Shown: one piece after another, positions 53,847 to 63,165 of the stretch
Numbering within the stretch: the stretch's first letter is position 1
Layout of the letters: each line of letters begins with the position of its first letter
Assembly (NCBI GenBank): GCA_030526355.1
Contig: JAUNDC010000004.1
Coordinates: 1-64,000 of the forward strand
Length of the DNA stretch: 64,000 nucleotides
Direction of reading: 5' to 3'
Source of the DNA: Bacillota bacterium
GTDB taxonomy: Bacteria > Bacillota > Clostridia > Peptostreptococcales > Anaerovoracaceae
Translations under genes and position numbers: made by a program
The notes under the pieces: model-generated
Databases searched by the model: none
What the model saw: the letters and a program-made list of their open reading frames with translations, nothing else
Told to the model about the DNA's origin: nothing

Positions 53847-55640
53847 CTACTGAACAGCCTTGATTCGCGCTTCTGCTTTTTTGCTGTCTTTCACCATTCC
53901 AACAATATCTTTTCCTCCCAGAATTGCCATAATAAATATCATTATTGCTCCTACTCCGAAAGAAGCCCATACCATTCCGATTCCCATCGCTTCGATGTGG
54001 AATGTAAATGAAAGAATATAATGAGCTGCAAATATGATAATAACACCAATCCAGAATACTTTCCAACCAGTTGTATCTGCGCCAAGCCATCCAAATAATC
54101 CTTTTCCATCGCATCTTTCTGACTCAGGAATTTCATTGGAAGCTTTCATTTCTCTACCTAGCTCTACCCAGTTTGTAAGCTTTGCTTTCTCATAGTCAGG
54201 CTTTGTACATAAGCTAACTACAATTATCAGAGGGATTGATACAAAAACACCTACATGTACAGCATGTAGACCATGCATCAGTGTTCCAGGACTTCCAGTT
54301 GCAACCCATGCATACATTGCCCAAGCCAACGCTGCTATGCCACCTCCTATTGTTGAGGCTAATGCGCCTGCAGTTGTTGATCTTTTCCAGAACCATGCAC
54401 TCATCGTTGTTGCAAATAACCCTGATAAGCATATTGCCTGCGCTAATACCCATAATGGAACAAGAATAGGCAACCATAATGCTGATACAATTCCTATTAC
54501 AACTACCACAACTACTGATATTCTGCTTGCTCTCAGAGCCTGTTTATTTGTTGCATTTTTATTGATGAAGCTCTGATATATATCTTTCGTAATGATAGTT
54601 ACGCCATTCATAGCAAACGATGATCCACATGATATTATAGTCATCAAAAGCCCTACTAATATCACAACGCCCACAAATGTATTGGAATTGTTAATTGTAA
54701 ACCATGCATAAAGGCTATCTCCGGACAGCCCTTCCGGTACTGTAATCTTGCCCAGTGTTGCTCCTACGAGAATAGCCATTCCTGCCAGGAAAGGAAGCAC
54801 ATTGTAATATGATCCTCCTAACACTGCAAGCATTCCGTTTGAACTTACTTTAGGGGTTTTACCAACATATGCCCACATATACATCCATGGATCAGCCAGA
54901 TAAAATACACCCAGAGTAAGCGCATAAGTTGTGAAAACAGATTTATCAAGTGCGAAGAAATTAGTAAATGAGTCAGGCAGTATCTGGTAGAAAGTCTGTG
55001 TCACTTCAGTTGGATTTCCAGCAACCATCTTAAAAGCTATAGCCGCAAACAAGATAATACCTATCGCCTGAAGTATGGACTGGAACCACTGTGTAATAAG
55101 TGCAGAATACTGACCTGCAGTAACAAGATACAGCAGTATTATCACTGACGACACGATTACCCCAAAAGTTATACTGGTATTAAAGACAACTGTCATTGAC
55201 GTTGCTATCGCGAGAAATTGCATTCCAGTCAATATTGTAGGTCTTACCAAAGAAACCAGTGCAGCCGGTACTCTCATCACTTCACCATATCTTGCGCATA
55301 TAAAGTCTGATATAGTAACTGCCCCTGTTTTTCTCCCGAAATAATTAAGCCTTCTGGCAAATAAAACAGTAAATAAGGCACATCCTGTTACTACAAACAG
55401 CGATGCCCACATCTGCGATATACCTGAAGCCATTCCATTACCTACATATCCCGATACACTGGCTCCTCCAACATAACCCCCAAGATAAGCAGTTGCTAAA
55501 AGCCAGAATGGTGCGCCACGCCCGGCCAGTAAAAAATCATCTGCAGTTTTCGCAAGTCTGCTGAACCACATACCAGCACCGATAAATGCTATTACAAGAA
55601 TTATCAGCACTATTATTGAAATAATTACCGTAATATTCAT
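53847..55640 (-). CDS. Sodium:solute symporter (SSS) family protein
   Basis: 597 residues with about 13 hydrophobic segments, longer than the typical 480-550. Family features include AGRGAPFWLLATAYLGGYVGGASVSGYVGNG in helix 1-2 and a SCGSSFAMNGVTIITKDIYQ loop. It would bring in a substrate with Na+. Its place between two amidohydrolases suggests a carbamoylated or acylated amino acid, ureide or aminobenzoyl-glutamate-like compound (inference). Strong AAGGGAGGAG site, 38 bp after the first gene. Confidence 0.9.
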   Translation of the reverse strand: MNITVIISIIVLIILVIAFIGAGMWFSRLAKTADDFLLAGRGAPFWLLATAYLGGYVGGASVSGYVGNGMASGISQMWASLFVVTGCALFTVLFARRLNYFGRKTGAVTISDFICARYGEVMRVPAALVSLVRPTILTGMQFLAIATSMTVVFNTSITFGVIVSSVIILLYLVTAGQYSALITQWFQSILQAIGIILFAAIAFKMVAGNPTEVTQTFYQILPDSFTNFFALDKSVFTTYALTLGVFYLADPWMYMWAYVGKTPKVSSNGMLAVLGGSYYNVLPFLAGMAILVGATLGKITVPEGLSGDSLYAWFTINNSNTFVGVVILVGLLMTIISCGSSFAMNGVTIITKDIYQSFINKNATNKQALRASRISVVVVVVIGIVSALWLPILVPLWVLAQAICLSGLFATTMSAWFWKRSTTAGALASTIGGGIAALAWAMYAWVATGSPGTLMHGLHAVHVGVFVSIPLIIVVSLCTKPDYEKAKLTNWVELGREMKASNEIPESERCDGKGLFGWLGADTTGWKVFWIGVIIIFAAHYILSFTFHIEAMGIGMVWASFGVGAIMIFIMAILGGKDIVGMVKDSKKAEARIKAVQ

Positions 55641-55678
55641 TTTCTCCTCCCTTAAAAAATAATACCAAACAACAATAT

Positions 55679-57097
55679 CTACTTCTGTCTATATTTATCC
55701 ATTATGTCCTTATTTAATTCTATTGGCGGCTGCTGTTCTGCCGGAATAAGACACTCATACTTTCTGCCGTTCATTCTTTCTTTCCATTCTGATTGAGCTT
55801 CAATAAGCACCTTTTCATCACAAAGGATATCTGCTGCAGTCAGTGAAATTACTTTAGCCGCACAATCAAGGCTTTTCTGCCCCATGGAATCACCTGCACA
55901 TCTTGCTACACCCCAATGATGCCAGCCACAATTCTGCATTCCCATCGCAATCCACGGTGAAGCATAAGGTGCACACCAACTGAATTCAGAAGTATCACAT
56001 AAGACCGTAAATCCACCTTCAAACGGATCAAGTTTTGTAGGAAGTCCTGTCTCAGGCTGCCCTAACTCCTTTTGTATAGCCCTAGCCTTAGCCTGTTCCT
56101 CCTCTGTAAACTGAGGTACTCCAACAATCAGCATATTGTTGTATACATGTTCAGCTAATACCTTATTAGGAATTTTATGATGTGTTACAGTAATTACTTC
56201 CTCCTCAACACTTGTATCAGTAGCAATGGCTCCTGCTTTCGCACAATTATCAACTCTTTTGAGCGTTTCCAACATTTCTTCAGTAGTTTCAAACCTTCCT
56301 ATTACCCATACTGTTGTATAATCTGGTACAACACTAGGAAATTCAGGTCCTGTTGAGGTGTATGTATAATTTATCGTATTAGCTGCATCTGGTGGATTGC
56401 CTGGATATATATGTTCTCTAAGTACATCTATTGCATGCCCCATTAACTGTCCGGCATCCAAAGCACTTCTGCCATGCCATGGCGAGTTTCCATGCGATGT
56501 TTTCCCTTTAAAATGATACTTTTTACTGAAATATGCCTGACAGCTGTCATAATTTGCTTTAGTATAACTCCATGGATGCCAGTCTAGAAAAGCATCAACT
56601 CCGTCATAGCATCCAGCTCTTCCCATGTAGGGCTTTCCTAAGCAAAGCTCCTCTGCTGGAGAACCGAATACCTTTACAGTGCCCTTTATACCAAACTTCT
56701 CTATGGCCTCTTTAGCAGCAATTGCTGCCTTTACACCTCCAACTCCCAGCAAATTATGTCCACAGCCTTGTCCAGGCGCTCCTGTAATTATTGCACATTT
56801 TTCTAGTTTTTCACCATCCTGCGACAAACCTGGTAGCGCATCATATTCAGCATTTATGCCTATCACCGGAGAACCTGTTCCATAGCTTGCTATGAACGCT
56901 GTTGGCATCCCGGCAACTCCCTTTTCTACTTTAAATCCATACTTTTCAAGAAGCTCCATCAATGCTCTAGAAGATTCATATTCCTGCATTGATAGTTCTG
57001 GATGCTCCCAAATGTATTTTGATGTATCATAAAAGTCCTGAGTATTTTCTTCATTCCATTTAATTAAAAAGTCTTTTATATTCTTTAACGTTTCCAT
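55679..57097 (-). CDS. M20-family amidohydrolase, AbgB-like
   Basis: 472 residues resembling the B subunit of p-aminobenzoyl-glutamate hydrolase. The M20 metal sites are visible in GINAEYDALPG, PGQGCGHNLLGVGG and GSPAEELCLGKPYM, with HGNSPWHGRSALDA in the lid domain and a C-terminal DTSEFSWCAPYASPWIAMG. Members cleave N-acyl or aromatic amides of amino acids. First gene of the operon; the sigma-54 promoter is about 120 bp upstream. GAGAGGAG site. No AbgA-like partner follows; the third gene is a different M20 type. Confidence 0.87.
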   Translation of the reverse strand: METLKNIKDFLIKWNEENTQDFYDTSKYIWEHPELSMQEYESSRALMELLEKYGFKVEKGVAGMPTAFIASYGTGSPVIGINAEYDALPGLSQDGEKLEKCAIITGAPGQGCGHNLLGVGGVKAAIAAKEAIEKFGIKGTVKVFGSPAEELCLGKPYMGRAGCYDGVDAFLDWHPWSYTKANYDSCQAYFSKKYHFKGKTSHGNSPWHGRSALDAGQLMGHAIDVLREHIYPGNPPDAANTINYTYTSTGPEFPSVVPDYTTVWVIGRFETTEEMLETLKRVDNCAKAGAIATDTSVEEEVITVTHHKIPNKVLAEHVYNNMLIVGVPQFTEEEQAKARAIQKELGQPETGLPTKLDPFEGGFTVLCDTSEFSWCAPYASPWIAMGMQNCGWHHWGVARCAGDSMGQKSLDCAAKVISLTAADILCDEKVLIEAQSEWKERMNGRKYECLIPAEQQPPIELNKDIMDKYRQK

Positions 57098-57214
57098 TTA
57101 CAATCTCCTCTCATATTCTGTCAAGCCTAACTGTTTCTTGTCATGTACATTCTTCTCCTTTCATGCAAATTACTATAACGTATACTGATCGATCAATGCT
57201 TCATCATCATTAAT

Positions 57215-57231
57215 AGCAATGGTTATGCCAA
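57215..57231 (-). promoter_or_regulatory. Sigma-54 promoter of the amidohydrolase operon
   Basis: The minus strand reads TTGGCATAACCATTGCT, with GG and GC separated by 10 bp as required for -24/-12 recognition. An activator gene and palindromic sites lie upstream at an enhancer distance. Confidence 0.85.
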
Positions 57232-57365
57232 AAATGCAAAACAAATGTCCGGCATTTAATATACCCCTTTTGAACTGTTGCAATTTCTTGCAGATATCAA
57301 TAATAAAATTATTTATCTTTTACAAGCCGCGCTCCTGATATTTGTTTTTTTCAGGCAACTTCTAA

Positions 57366-57415
57366 ATCAAAAAGACTTAAGTCTTTTAATTTAAACCGAC
57401 TTAAGTCTTTTTGAT
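57366..57415. promoter_or_regulatory. Candidate activator-binding sites (UAS)
   Basis: Two GACTTAAGTC palindromes (57374-57383 and 57398-57407), centres 24 bp apart, form an 18-bp perfect inverted repeat with a 14-bp spacer. They lie about 135-200 bp upstream of the sigma-54 promoter and overlap the activator gene's stop codon. They may also terminate the activator transcript. Confidence 0.7.
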
Positions 57416-58864
57416 ATACTTCTGTATTTTTCTATAAGCTGAACTCTGACTTATACCTAACTCTTCCGCTACTTTATAGCTGCTTTTATGCCTATTATAT
57501 GCTTCAATAATCATTTTCCTCTCTACTTCATTGATTTTGCTTGCTTCAGGCTTTTTTGACTTTACAGGTACTGCAGCCGCCATTTCATTTTTTACACTTC
57601 TTATATCTATATCTACTTCCCCTTCAGTAACCACGAGCCTTTCCACACAATTTTCCAACTCTCTCAAGTTTCCTTTCCAATAGCTTCCTTCAAAAAACTC
57701 AATGCATTTTTCTTCTATATTTAACTTTTTATCATAGAGCTTAGTATATTTTTTCACAAAGTAATTAACCGCTGGCATTATATCTGCTTTTCTTTCCCTA
57801 AGAGGAGGGATTACAATAGGAACAACATTTAATCTGTAAAATAAATCTTCTCTGAATTCACCACTTTCGACGAGATTCTCCAAGGTTTTATTGGTTGCCG
57901 CTATTACACGCACATCTACAGGAATTTCCTCTGTGCCTCCCACCCTTATTATTTTCTTATTTTGTAGAAAATGTAATAATTTCACTTGCAAAGCAATAGG
58001 CATTTCACTGATTTCATCAAGAAGAATGGTACCACCATCGCTTATTTCAACAAGCCCTGCTTTTCCTTTTTTATCTGCTCCAGTAAAAGCTCCACTGACA
58101 TATCCAAATAACTCAGATTCAAGCAAAGCAGGTGGGATAGCGCCACAATTTATTTCTGTCATTTTCTTATCACGTCTTTCACTGGTGTAATGAATATATC
58201 TGGCAAGTAAGCTTTTACCAACACCTGTTTCACCTTCAATCAATATAGTTGACTGCGTATCTTTAATCATGTCTGCCAATTTCACCACATTTTGCATACC
58301 TTCACTTACCGCTATCAATGCAGGAAAAGGCTTGTTTTCGTCTTCATTGCTATGAGTATCACGAAAATATTTTCCAATACTCATTGTATCGTTATTTAAC
58401 AGAGAATTGGTTATAACTCTGAAAATCTCTCCATTTTCATCAATGATAGGTACTCCGGCCACAACAAATTCTCTATCCTTATTTACAACCTGCGGTAAAA
58501 TCACCCTGCGTTTTTCTTTCAGGGCAATAGAACATACAGATGGCTGGAAAAGATCATCCTTTTCTATAGAAGATGTTGTCCTTCCCAATAGTGCTTCTCT
58601 TGACAAACCTGTAGTTGCTTCAAAGGTATAATTGATACGCAATGTTTTACCGTCAATATCTGCAACATAAATACTCGATGGGCTTTGCTCAATTATCAGA
58701 TTAAGCTCCTTACTCGTATCAATTATAGAACTTACGGCATCTATCAACTCTTCGTCATCTACAGGATTTTTGGGGAGGCTGTCATATTCACTAGAAGCAA
58801 AACCAATTTTATTTATTGCATCCAGATATTCTATATACTTTTTTCTTAATTTTTTTATTGGCAT
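57401..58864 (-). CDS. Sigma-54-dependent activator with PAS domain
   Basis: About 487 residues. A PAS domain (about 55-165, PSSIYVADIDGKTLRINYTFEATTGLS) is the sensor. The AAA+ domain has Walker A GETGVGKS, the sigma-54-contacting GAFTGA loop (in SGAFTGADKKGK), Walker B-type GGTILLDEIS and the R-finger region. A Fis-type helix-turn-helix ends it (YKVAEELGISQSSAYRKIQKY). No receiver domain, so it likely senses a small molecule. Start ATG 58864 behind AGGGGGA. It probably activates the amidohydrolase-symporter operon downstream. Confidence 0.93.
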   Translation of the reverse strand: MPIKKLRKKYIEYLDAINKIGFASSEYDSLPKNPVDDEELIDAVSSIIDTSKELNLIIEQSPSSIYVADIDGKTLRINYTFEATTGLSREALLGRTTSSIEKDDLFQPSVCSIALKEKRRVILPQVVNKDREFVVAGVPIIDENGEIFRVITNSLLNNDTMSIGKYFRDTHSNEDENKPFPALIAVSEGMQNVVKLADMIKDTQSTILIEGETGVGKSLLARYIHYTSERRDKKMTEINCGAIPPALLESELFGYVSGAFTGADKKGKAGLVEISDGGTILLDEISEMPIALQVKLLHFLQNKKIIRVGGTEEIPVDVRVIAATNKTLENLVESGEFREDLFYRLNVVPIVIPPLRERKADIMPAVNYFVKKYTKLYDKKLNIEEKCIEFFEGSYWKGNLRELENCVERLVVTEGEVDIDIRSVKNEMAAAVPVKSKKPEASKINEVERKMIIEAYNRHKSSYKVAEELGISQSSAYRKIQKYIKKT

Positions 58865-58980
58865 TAAATATTCCCCCTTTTCCCTTATCAATATCCTTTT
58901 ATCTATATCAATGCAAAAAATATGCCAACAGTAAAAACTATTGTTTTAAGTATATTGTAACATATTCTTATAATATGATT

Positions 58981-59046
58981 GACTTATTTTCCAAGTCTTT
59001 GTGAATTACAGTAAGTCATTTCAAGTCATTTTGACTTATATAAGTC
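58981..59046. promoter_or_regulatory. Cluster of GACTT/AAGTC half-sites upstream of the activator gene
   Basis: Contains GACTT at 58981, AAGTC at 58993, 59013 and 59023, and the palindrome GACTTATATAAGTC (59033-59046). They resemble the GACTTAAGTC sites downstream of the gene, so autoregulation is plausible. The remaining 58892-58980 is AT-rich with nothing else to report. Confidence 0.6.
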
Positions 59047-59091
59047 TGCTATTTTCCCATTTAAATTCTGTACAATATCGCTCAACATCAT

Positions 59092-59137
59092 AAAAAAATT
59101 TCGACGTGTGGCTCCAATTCTCCTCCACACGTCGAAA
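59092..59137 (-). terminator. Terminator of the surface protein gene, built on the TTTCGACGT motif
   Basis: A 13-bp perfect stem (TTTCGACGTGTGG 59099-59111 / CCACACGTCGAAA 59125-59137) with a 13-nt loop, then TTTTTTT on the minus strand. Its outer 9 bp are identical to the arms of the 45717-45997 array. Confidence 0.9.
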
Positions 59138-59179
59138 TATATGGCAATCCAAAGTTTCTTATCTCAGTTTAATAATATG

Positions 59180-62100
59180 CTATCTCTGCTTACGCCTTCT
59201 GCCGTAAACGGCTGCTCCCGCACCGGCGGCAGCTGTAAGAGCAAGGGCTGCAAAAATCCACATATTGAAATCATCGCCAGTTTTAGGTTTATCAGGGATC
59301 ACTGTATCAGGATTTTTGGTATTGGTAATGTTATATCCTTCAATAGTTGATTTGTACCCATTAACATCATCTTCTGTGATGGTGTAGTCATTCATGGTTA
59401 CCGTTCCATCATTTGAGTAGCTGTACTGCTCAAGGTTTTCAAAGCTGAAATCAGTAGTACCATTTCGAAGAACCACCTCATCGACTTCTTCACCGTTCTT
59501 CATCAGATTGACGGTAATATCAGGGAATTCAGTTCCTTCAGGGGCCACCCATGATTTAGTTCCGCTTACAGTTACATACTTCTGATTGATTATGTTAGTT
59601 ATATCATATCCATCATACGTTGGGCTATAACCTTCTACAGTCTGTTCCAGCACAGTATATTCATAAACGTGACCATCAGTTAAGTCATATTTGTCAAGGG
59701 TTCTGAAGCTGTATTTACTTTCTCCGGATCTGAGCTCTGCAGAATCAATCACTTTACCATCCCTGCAAAGGTCTATTTTAGCATCCGGGAATTCAGTTCC
59801 TTCAGGTGCTATCCATGTTTTAGTTCCTGTCACATCAACATATTCCTGTTTGATAGTATTCGTTACATTATATCCATCAACCTTAGAAGTATAGCCTTCA
59901 ACATCAGCTTCTTTAATCTCATACTTATACAGCTGGCCTTCTCCATCGTATACAGGAACATCAAAACTATACTCCATTTCACCATTTGCAAGCTCAACTG
60001 ACTTGTATTCTGTACCATTCTGTAGCAGAATAATCTTTACTGCAGGGTATATCGTGCCCTCAGGTGCAATCCATGTCTTGACCCCTGAAATAGTCATATT
60101 ACCGGGAGCTATCGTATTTACAAAGTTATTATCGTTCTTGACAGTGGTATACCCCTCCACCGGATCTTCTGTAACTGTGTATTCGTATATATGCCCATCT
60201 TCAAGATCATATTTGTCAAGACCTGTAAAAGCATATTCAGTCCTGCCGTTTGAAAGCTCAATATCATCAATTTCCTCTCCGTCCTGAAGCAGATTTATCT
60301 TAATTGACGGATGTTCAGTTCCTTCAGGATCCTTCCAGGTTTTTGTTCCCTCTATTGAAATTTTTTCCTGCTTTATTGTGTTTGTAATATTGTATTTATC
60401 ATACGAAGTTTCATACCCATCTACATTCTGTTCCTTTACAGTGTATTCATATACATGCCCATTTTCCAGATCATACTTGTCGAGATCTGTAAAGCTGTAA
60501 GAGTTTTCACCTGACTTAATTACAGTTTCGCCAACTTTCTTTCCATCACGATACAGCTCAATTGTAACATTCTCATGTTCAGTTCCTTGCGGATCAATCC
60601 AGGTTTTGATTCCGTTAATCTCGATTTTTTCTTGTTCAATTGTATTTATTATATTGCAATCCCCATCTTTATTAACGTATGACGTTGTATATCCCTTAAC
60701 ATTCTTTTCCTCTACGTTATAGGAATACTTATATCCTTTTGAATCATATTTATCCAGACCAGTGAACTCATATGAAGTTTCTCCGTTTTTGAGCACAAGA
60801 GAATCAATTGATTTTCCATTCTGCAGCAAGTTGATTGTAATGTCAGGGTGTACCGTACCTTCAGGATCTATCCATGTCTTGGTTCCCTTAACTGTTACTG
60901 TATTCTGTTTAATTGTATTGGTAATTGTGAACCCGTTCCCTGCATCTCCGGAAACAGCTGCTGCGTAACCTTCAGGTACATTGACCTCTTCTACAGTGTA
61001 TAATACAGCCTCCCCTTTTACACCTTCTGAATTATAGCTGAACTTGTCAAGATCAGTCCACTCATATGCCCAGTCATTATCTGCATTCAGTGTTATTGCA
61101 TCGCCTGCCTCGACGCCGTTAGCTTTAAGCTGTACCATTATACTATCGGGCCTCAATTCATCCTGATCTTCCCCATCAATCCACTTTTTATCAACTGCTA
61201 TGGCAGTCTTCTCTCTGGTGTTTGTCACCTTTCCACTTTCAGGCAGATTGCTGGTAACTTTACCATATGATACCTTTACATCATATTCTCTGGAATCTCC
61301 CGTATATCCTGCGGGAACTTTTGTTTCTTTAAGCTTATACGTCCCCGATGGAATATTTGCAAATGACACCTTACCATCCGATCCTGATTCGGCAGTCATA
61401 GTGACAAGTTTATCTGTTCCGACAGCAGTGCCTTTCAGTGTAAAGACTGCACCCTTCACTGGATTGTCTTTTTCATCAGCTTTCATAAACTCCAATGAAC
61501 CGCATAAACCTTTTACTTCAGGCACATCAAAGCCTGCGTGCTTTAATTCGACTGCAGCACCTCCTTTATCAGCTTTAGAGAACATGAAGTAGTCAAGGAT
61601 GGTTTCTCCGTTAGTTGCCATTGCGGTATCAAAAGCAAAGTCAGCTGCTGTAGTATCCAGTGCAACAGGATACGTGAAAGAATAGTGATACAGGGTTTTA
61701 CTGCCTGACGTCACTACATCCGGCTGGCTCTTCTTCAGATCCCACAGCAGTTTATTTTTGCTGAAAGTACAGGTATTAACTCCAGAATAGGAATCATTTC
61801 CTTTGTATATGATGTTTGATGCCATGGGATCATGTACAAACCATGCCTTCGCACCAAGCTTTATTATACTAACAATTTTGCCAAAGCTGTTATATAATTC
61901 CTGCTGGTTGACTGAGTTGAATGCTTTGCTGGAAAACGAACTCAACCATTCATATACATTCTGTTTTTTTGCTTTTCCGAAATCATTCCGGTCATTAACT
62001 GCAAATTTTGCTTCCCCGGTCGAGAAAGCTATCGAATACAAAGATACTTTTCCACCATTAACTTCATGGTTTTTAATTTTATTTGCGATGCCATCCTGTG

Positions 62101-62878
62101 TTGTTACTGAATTATGATCTTTCCACTGAGCCCAGATTCCACCACCTCTATCACCTTCAACGATATCAATACTGTTTCTGCTTTTTTCAGTAACATGATA
62201 AGTCGGACAACCATCTGTCAGAAGAATAACATTCACATTGGATATCTTTTCTAATGTTTTATCAGTTTCAGCTTTTTTTATTAGATTATAGGCAAGCTGC
62301 AAACCGCCTTCAATATTCGTTCCGCCGGCAGGATGGTTTATCTGCCCTATATCAGCCTTACTTGCTGCCAGTCCGGATTCAACAGCAACATCCTCCCAGC
62401 CCCAGTTTTCGCCTCTAACGGCGTCACTGGAAAACTGCACTATCTGAACAAGGCGCTTGTAGCCCTTAGCACCTTCTCCAAATTTATCGACAAAATTGTA
62501 TGCAGCGTCTTTGGCAGCCTGCAGCCTTGTCTTTTTACCCTGACTGCCGTCCACTTCATTATTCATACTGCCCGACCTGTCGATTACCAGAACAACAGCT
62601 GCATCTGCAGTAGTTGGTATTTTCTCCAGATTCTCAGCCGTTGTTACATCAAGAGTAACCTTAAACACATTTTCTGTATCGGTTCCTTTGATGCTCTTGT
62701 TTATTTTAACATCACCATTCTCAAGTGTCTCATCTGGCATCATTGCCTCACTTGAGCTGGTAATCTGCTGTGAAGAAGCAGATACTGCTCCCCCCTGTTC
62801 ATCGGCAAATGAACTAATCGGCATCATTGTCACGGCCATAATGACCGTAAGCAATAATACCCATATTTTTCTTGTCAT
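59180..62878 (-). CDS. Large surface protein with VWA and Cna-B repeats
   Basis: About 1,232 residues. Signal peptide MTRKIWVLLLTVIMAVTMM then PISSFADE. The VWA domain (about 85-400) has the MIDAS motif DRSGSMNNE. One SpaA/prealbumin-like domain follows (about 455-560). Seven Cna-B-type repeats come next, most beginning with a KTWIDPEGT-like strand, with KYDL and YNITNTI segments. The C-terminus is KPKTGDD, a 20-residue hydrophobic span and RRRKQR: a non-classical sortase signal. Probably an adhesin or pilus tip-like protein. Start 62878 with AAAGGAGGAAGAG. Confidence 0.93.
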   Translation of the reverse strand: MTRKIWVLLLTVIMAVTMMPISSFADEQGGAVSASSQQITSSSEAMMPDETLENGDVKINKSIKGTDTENVFKVTLDVTTAENLEKIPTTADAAVVLVIDRSGSMNNEVDGSQGKKTRLQAAKDAAYNFVDKFGEGAKGYKRLVQIVQFSSDAVRGENWGWEDVAVESGLAASKADIGQINHPAGGTNIEGGLQLAYNLIKKAETDKTLEKISNVNVILLTDGCPTYHVTEKSRNSIDIVEGDRGGGIWAQWKDHNSVTTQDGIANKIKNHEVNGGKVSLYSIAFSTGEAKFAVNDRNDFGKAKKQNVYEWLSSFSSKAFNSVNQQELYNSFGKIVSIIKLGAKAWFVHDPMASNIIYKGNDSYSGVNTCTFSKNKLLWDLKKSQPDVVTSGSKTLYHYSFTYPVALDTTAADFAFDTAMATNGETILDYFMFSKADKGGAAVELKHAGFDVPEVKGLCGSLEFMKADEKDNPVKGAVFTLKGTAVGTDKLVTMTAESGSDGKVSFANIPSGTYKLKETKVPAGYTGDSREYDVKVSYGKVTSNLPESGKVTNTREKTAIAVDKKWIDGEDQDELRPDSIMVQLKANGVEAGDAITLNADNDWAYEWTDLDKFSYNSEGVKGEAVLYTVEEVNVPEGYAAAVSGDAGNGFTITNTIKQNTVTVKGTKTWIDPEGTVHPDITINLLQNGKSIDSLVLKNGETSYEFTGLDKYDSKGYKYSYNVEEKNVKGYTTSYVNKDGDCNIINTIEQEKIEINGIKTWIDPQGTEHENVTIELYRDGKKVGETVIKSGENSYSFTDLDKYDLENGHVYEYTVKEQNVDGYETSYDKYNITNTIKQEKISIEGTKTWKDPEGTEHPSIKINLLQDGEEIDDIELSNGRTEYAFTGLDKYDLEDGHIYEYTVTEDPVEGYTTVKNDNNFVNTIAPGNMTISGVKTWIAPEGTIYPAVKIILLQNGTEYKSVELANGEMEYSFDVPVYDGEGQLYKYEIKEADVEGYTSKVDGYNVTNTIKQEYVDVTGTKTWIAPEGTEFPDAKIDLCRDGKVIDSAELRSGESKYSFRTLDKYDLTDGHVYEYTVLEQTVEGYSPTYDGYDITNIINQKYVTVSGTKSWVAPEGTEFPDITVNLMKNGEEVDEVVLRNGTTDFSFENLEQYSYSNDGTVTMNDYTITEDDVNGYKSTIEGYNITNTKNPDTVIPDKPKTGDDFNMWIFAALALTAAAGAGAAVYGRRRKQR

Positions 62879-63031
62879 CTCTTCCTCCTTTATTAGCCGG
62901 CATTTCTGCCTCATACCCCTTTACATGCAAATCCCCTTGCAGTACCCTGATTTATCAGGATTTTTCCCTTATGTATTTGATTTTTACTTTTTTATCATAC
63001 CACCTAAAAATAAATCGTGAACCGTCTGTTA

Positions 63032-63057
63032 TTCGCCTTTATCCGGCTCAAGGCGAA
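63032..63057. promoter_or_regulatory. Inverted repeat upstream of the surface protein gene
   Basis: TTCGCCTT (63032-63039) and AAGGCGAA (63050-63057), perfect 8-bp arms with a 10-bp centre. A possible promoter, TTCACG-N16-TATGAT, follows on the minus strand. It could be an operator. Confidence 0.45.
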
Positions 63058-63122
63058 CAATTTCAAGGCTTTATGACTAAATCCGAAATATTTCGAGTAA
63101 AAAGCACATGTTCTTTTTTGCA

Positions 63123-63161
63123 CAAAAAAACAGCCTCATCTGTTATTACAGACGAAGCTGT
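63123..63161 (-). terminator. Terminator of the ATP synthase/TM1266 unit
   Basis: 14-bp stem with two G-U-type pairs (63148-63161 / 63130-63143), 4-nt loop, then TTTTTTTG on the minus strand. Confidence 0.9.
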
Positions 63162-63165
63162 CATG

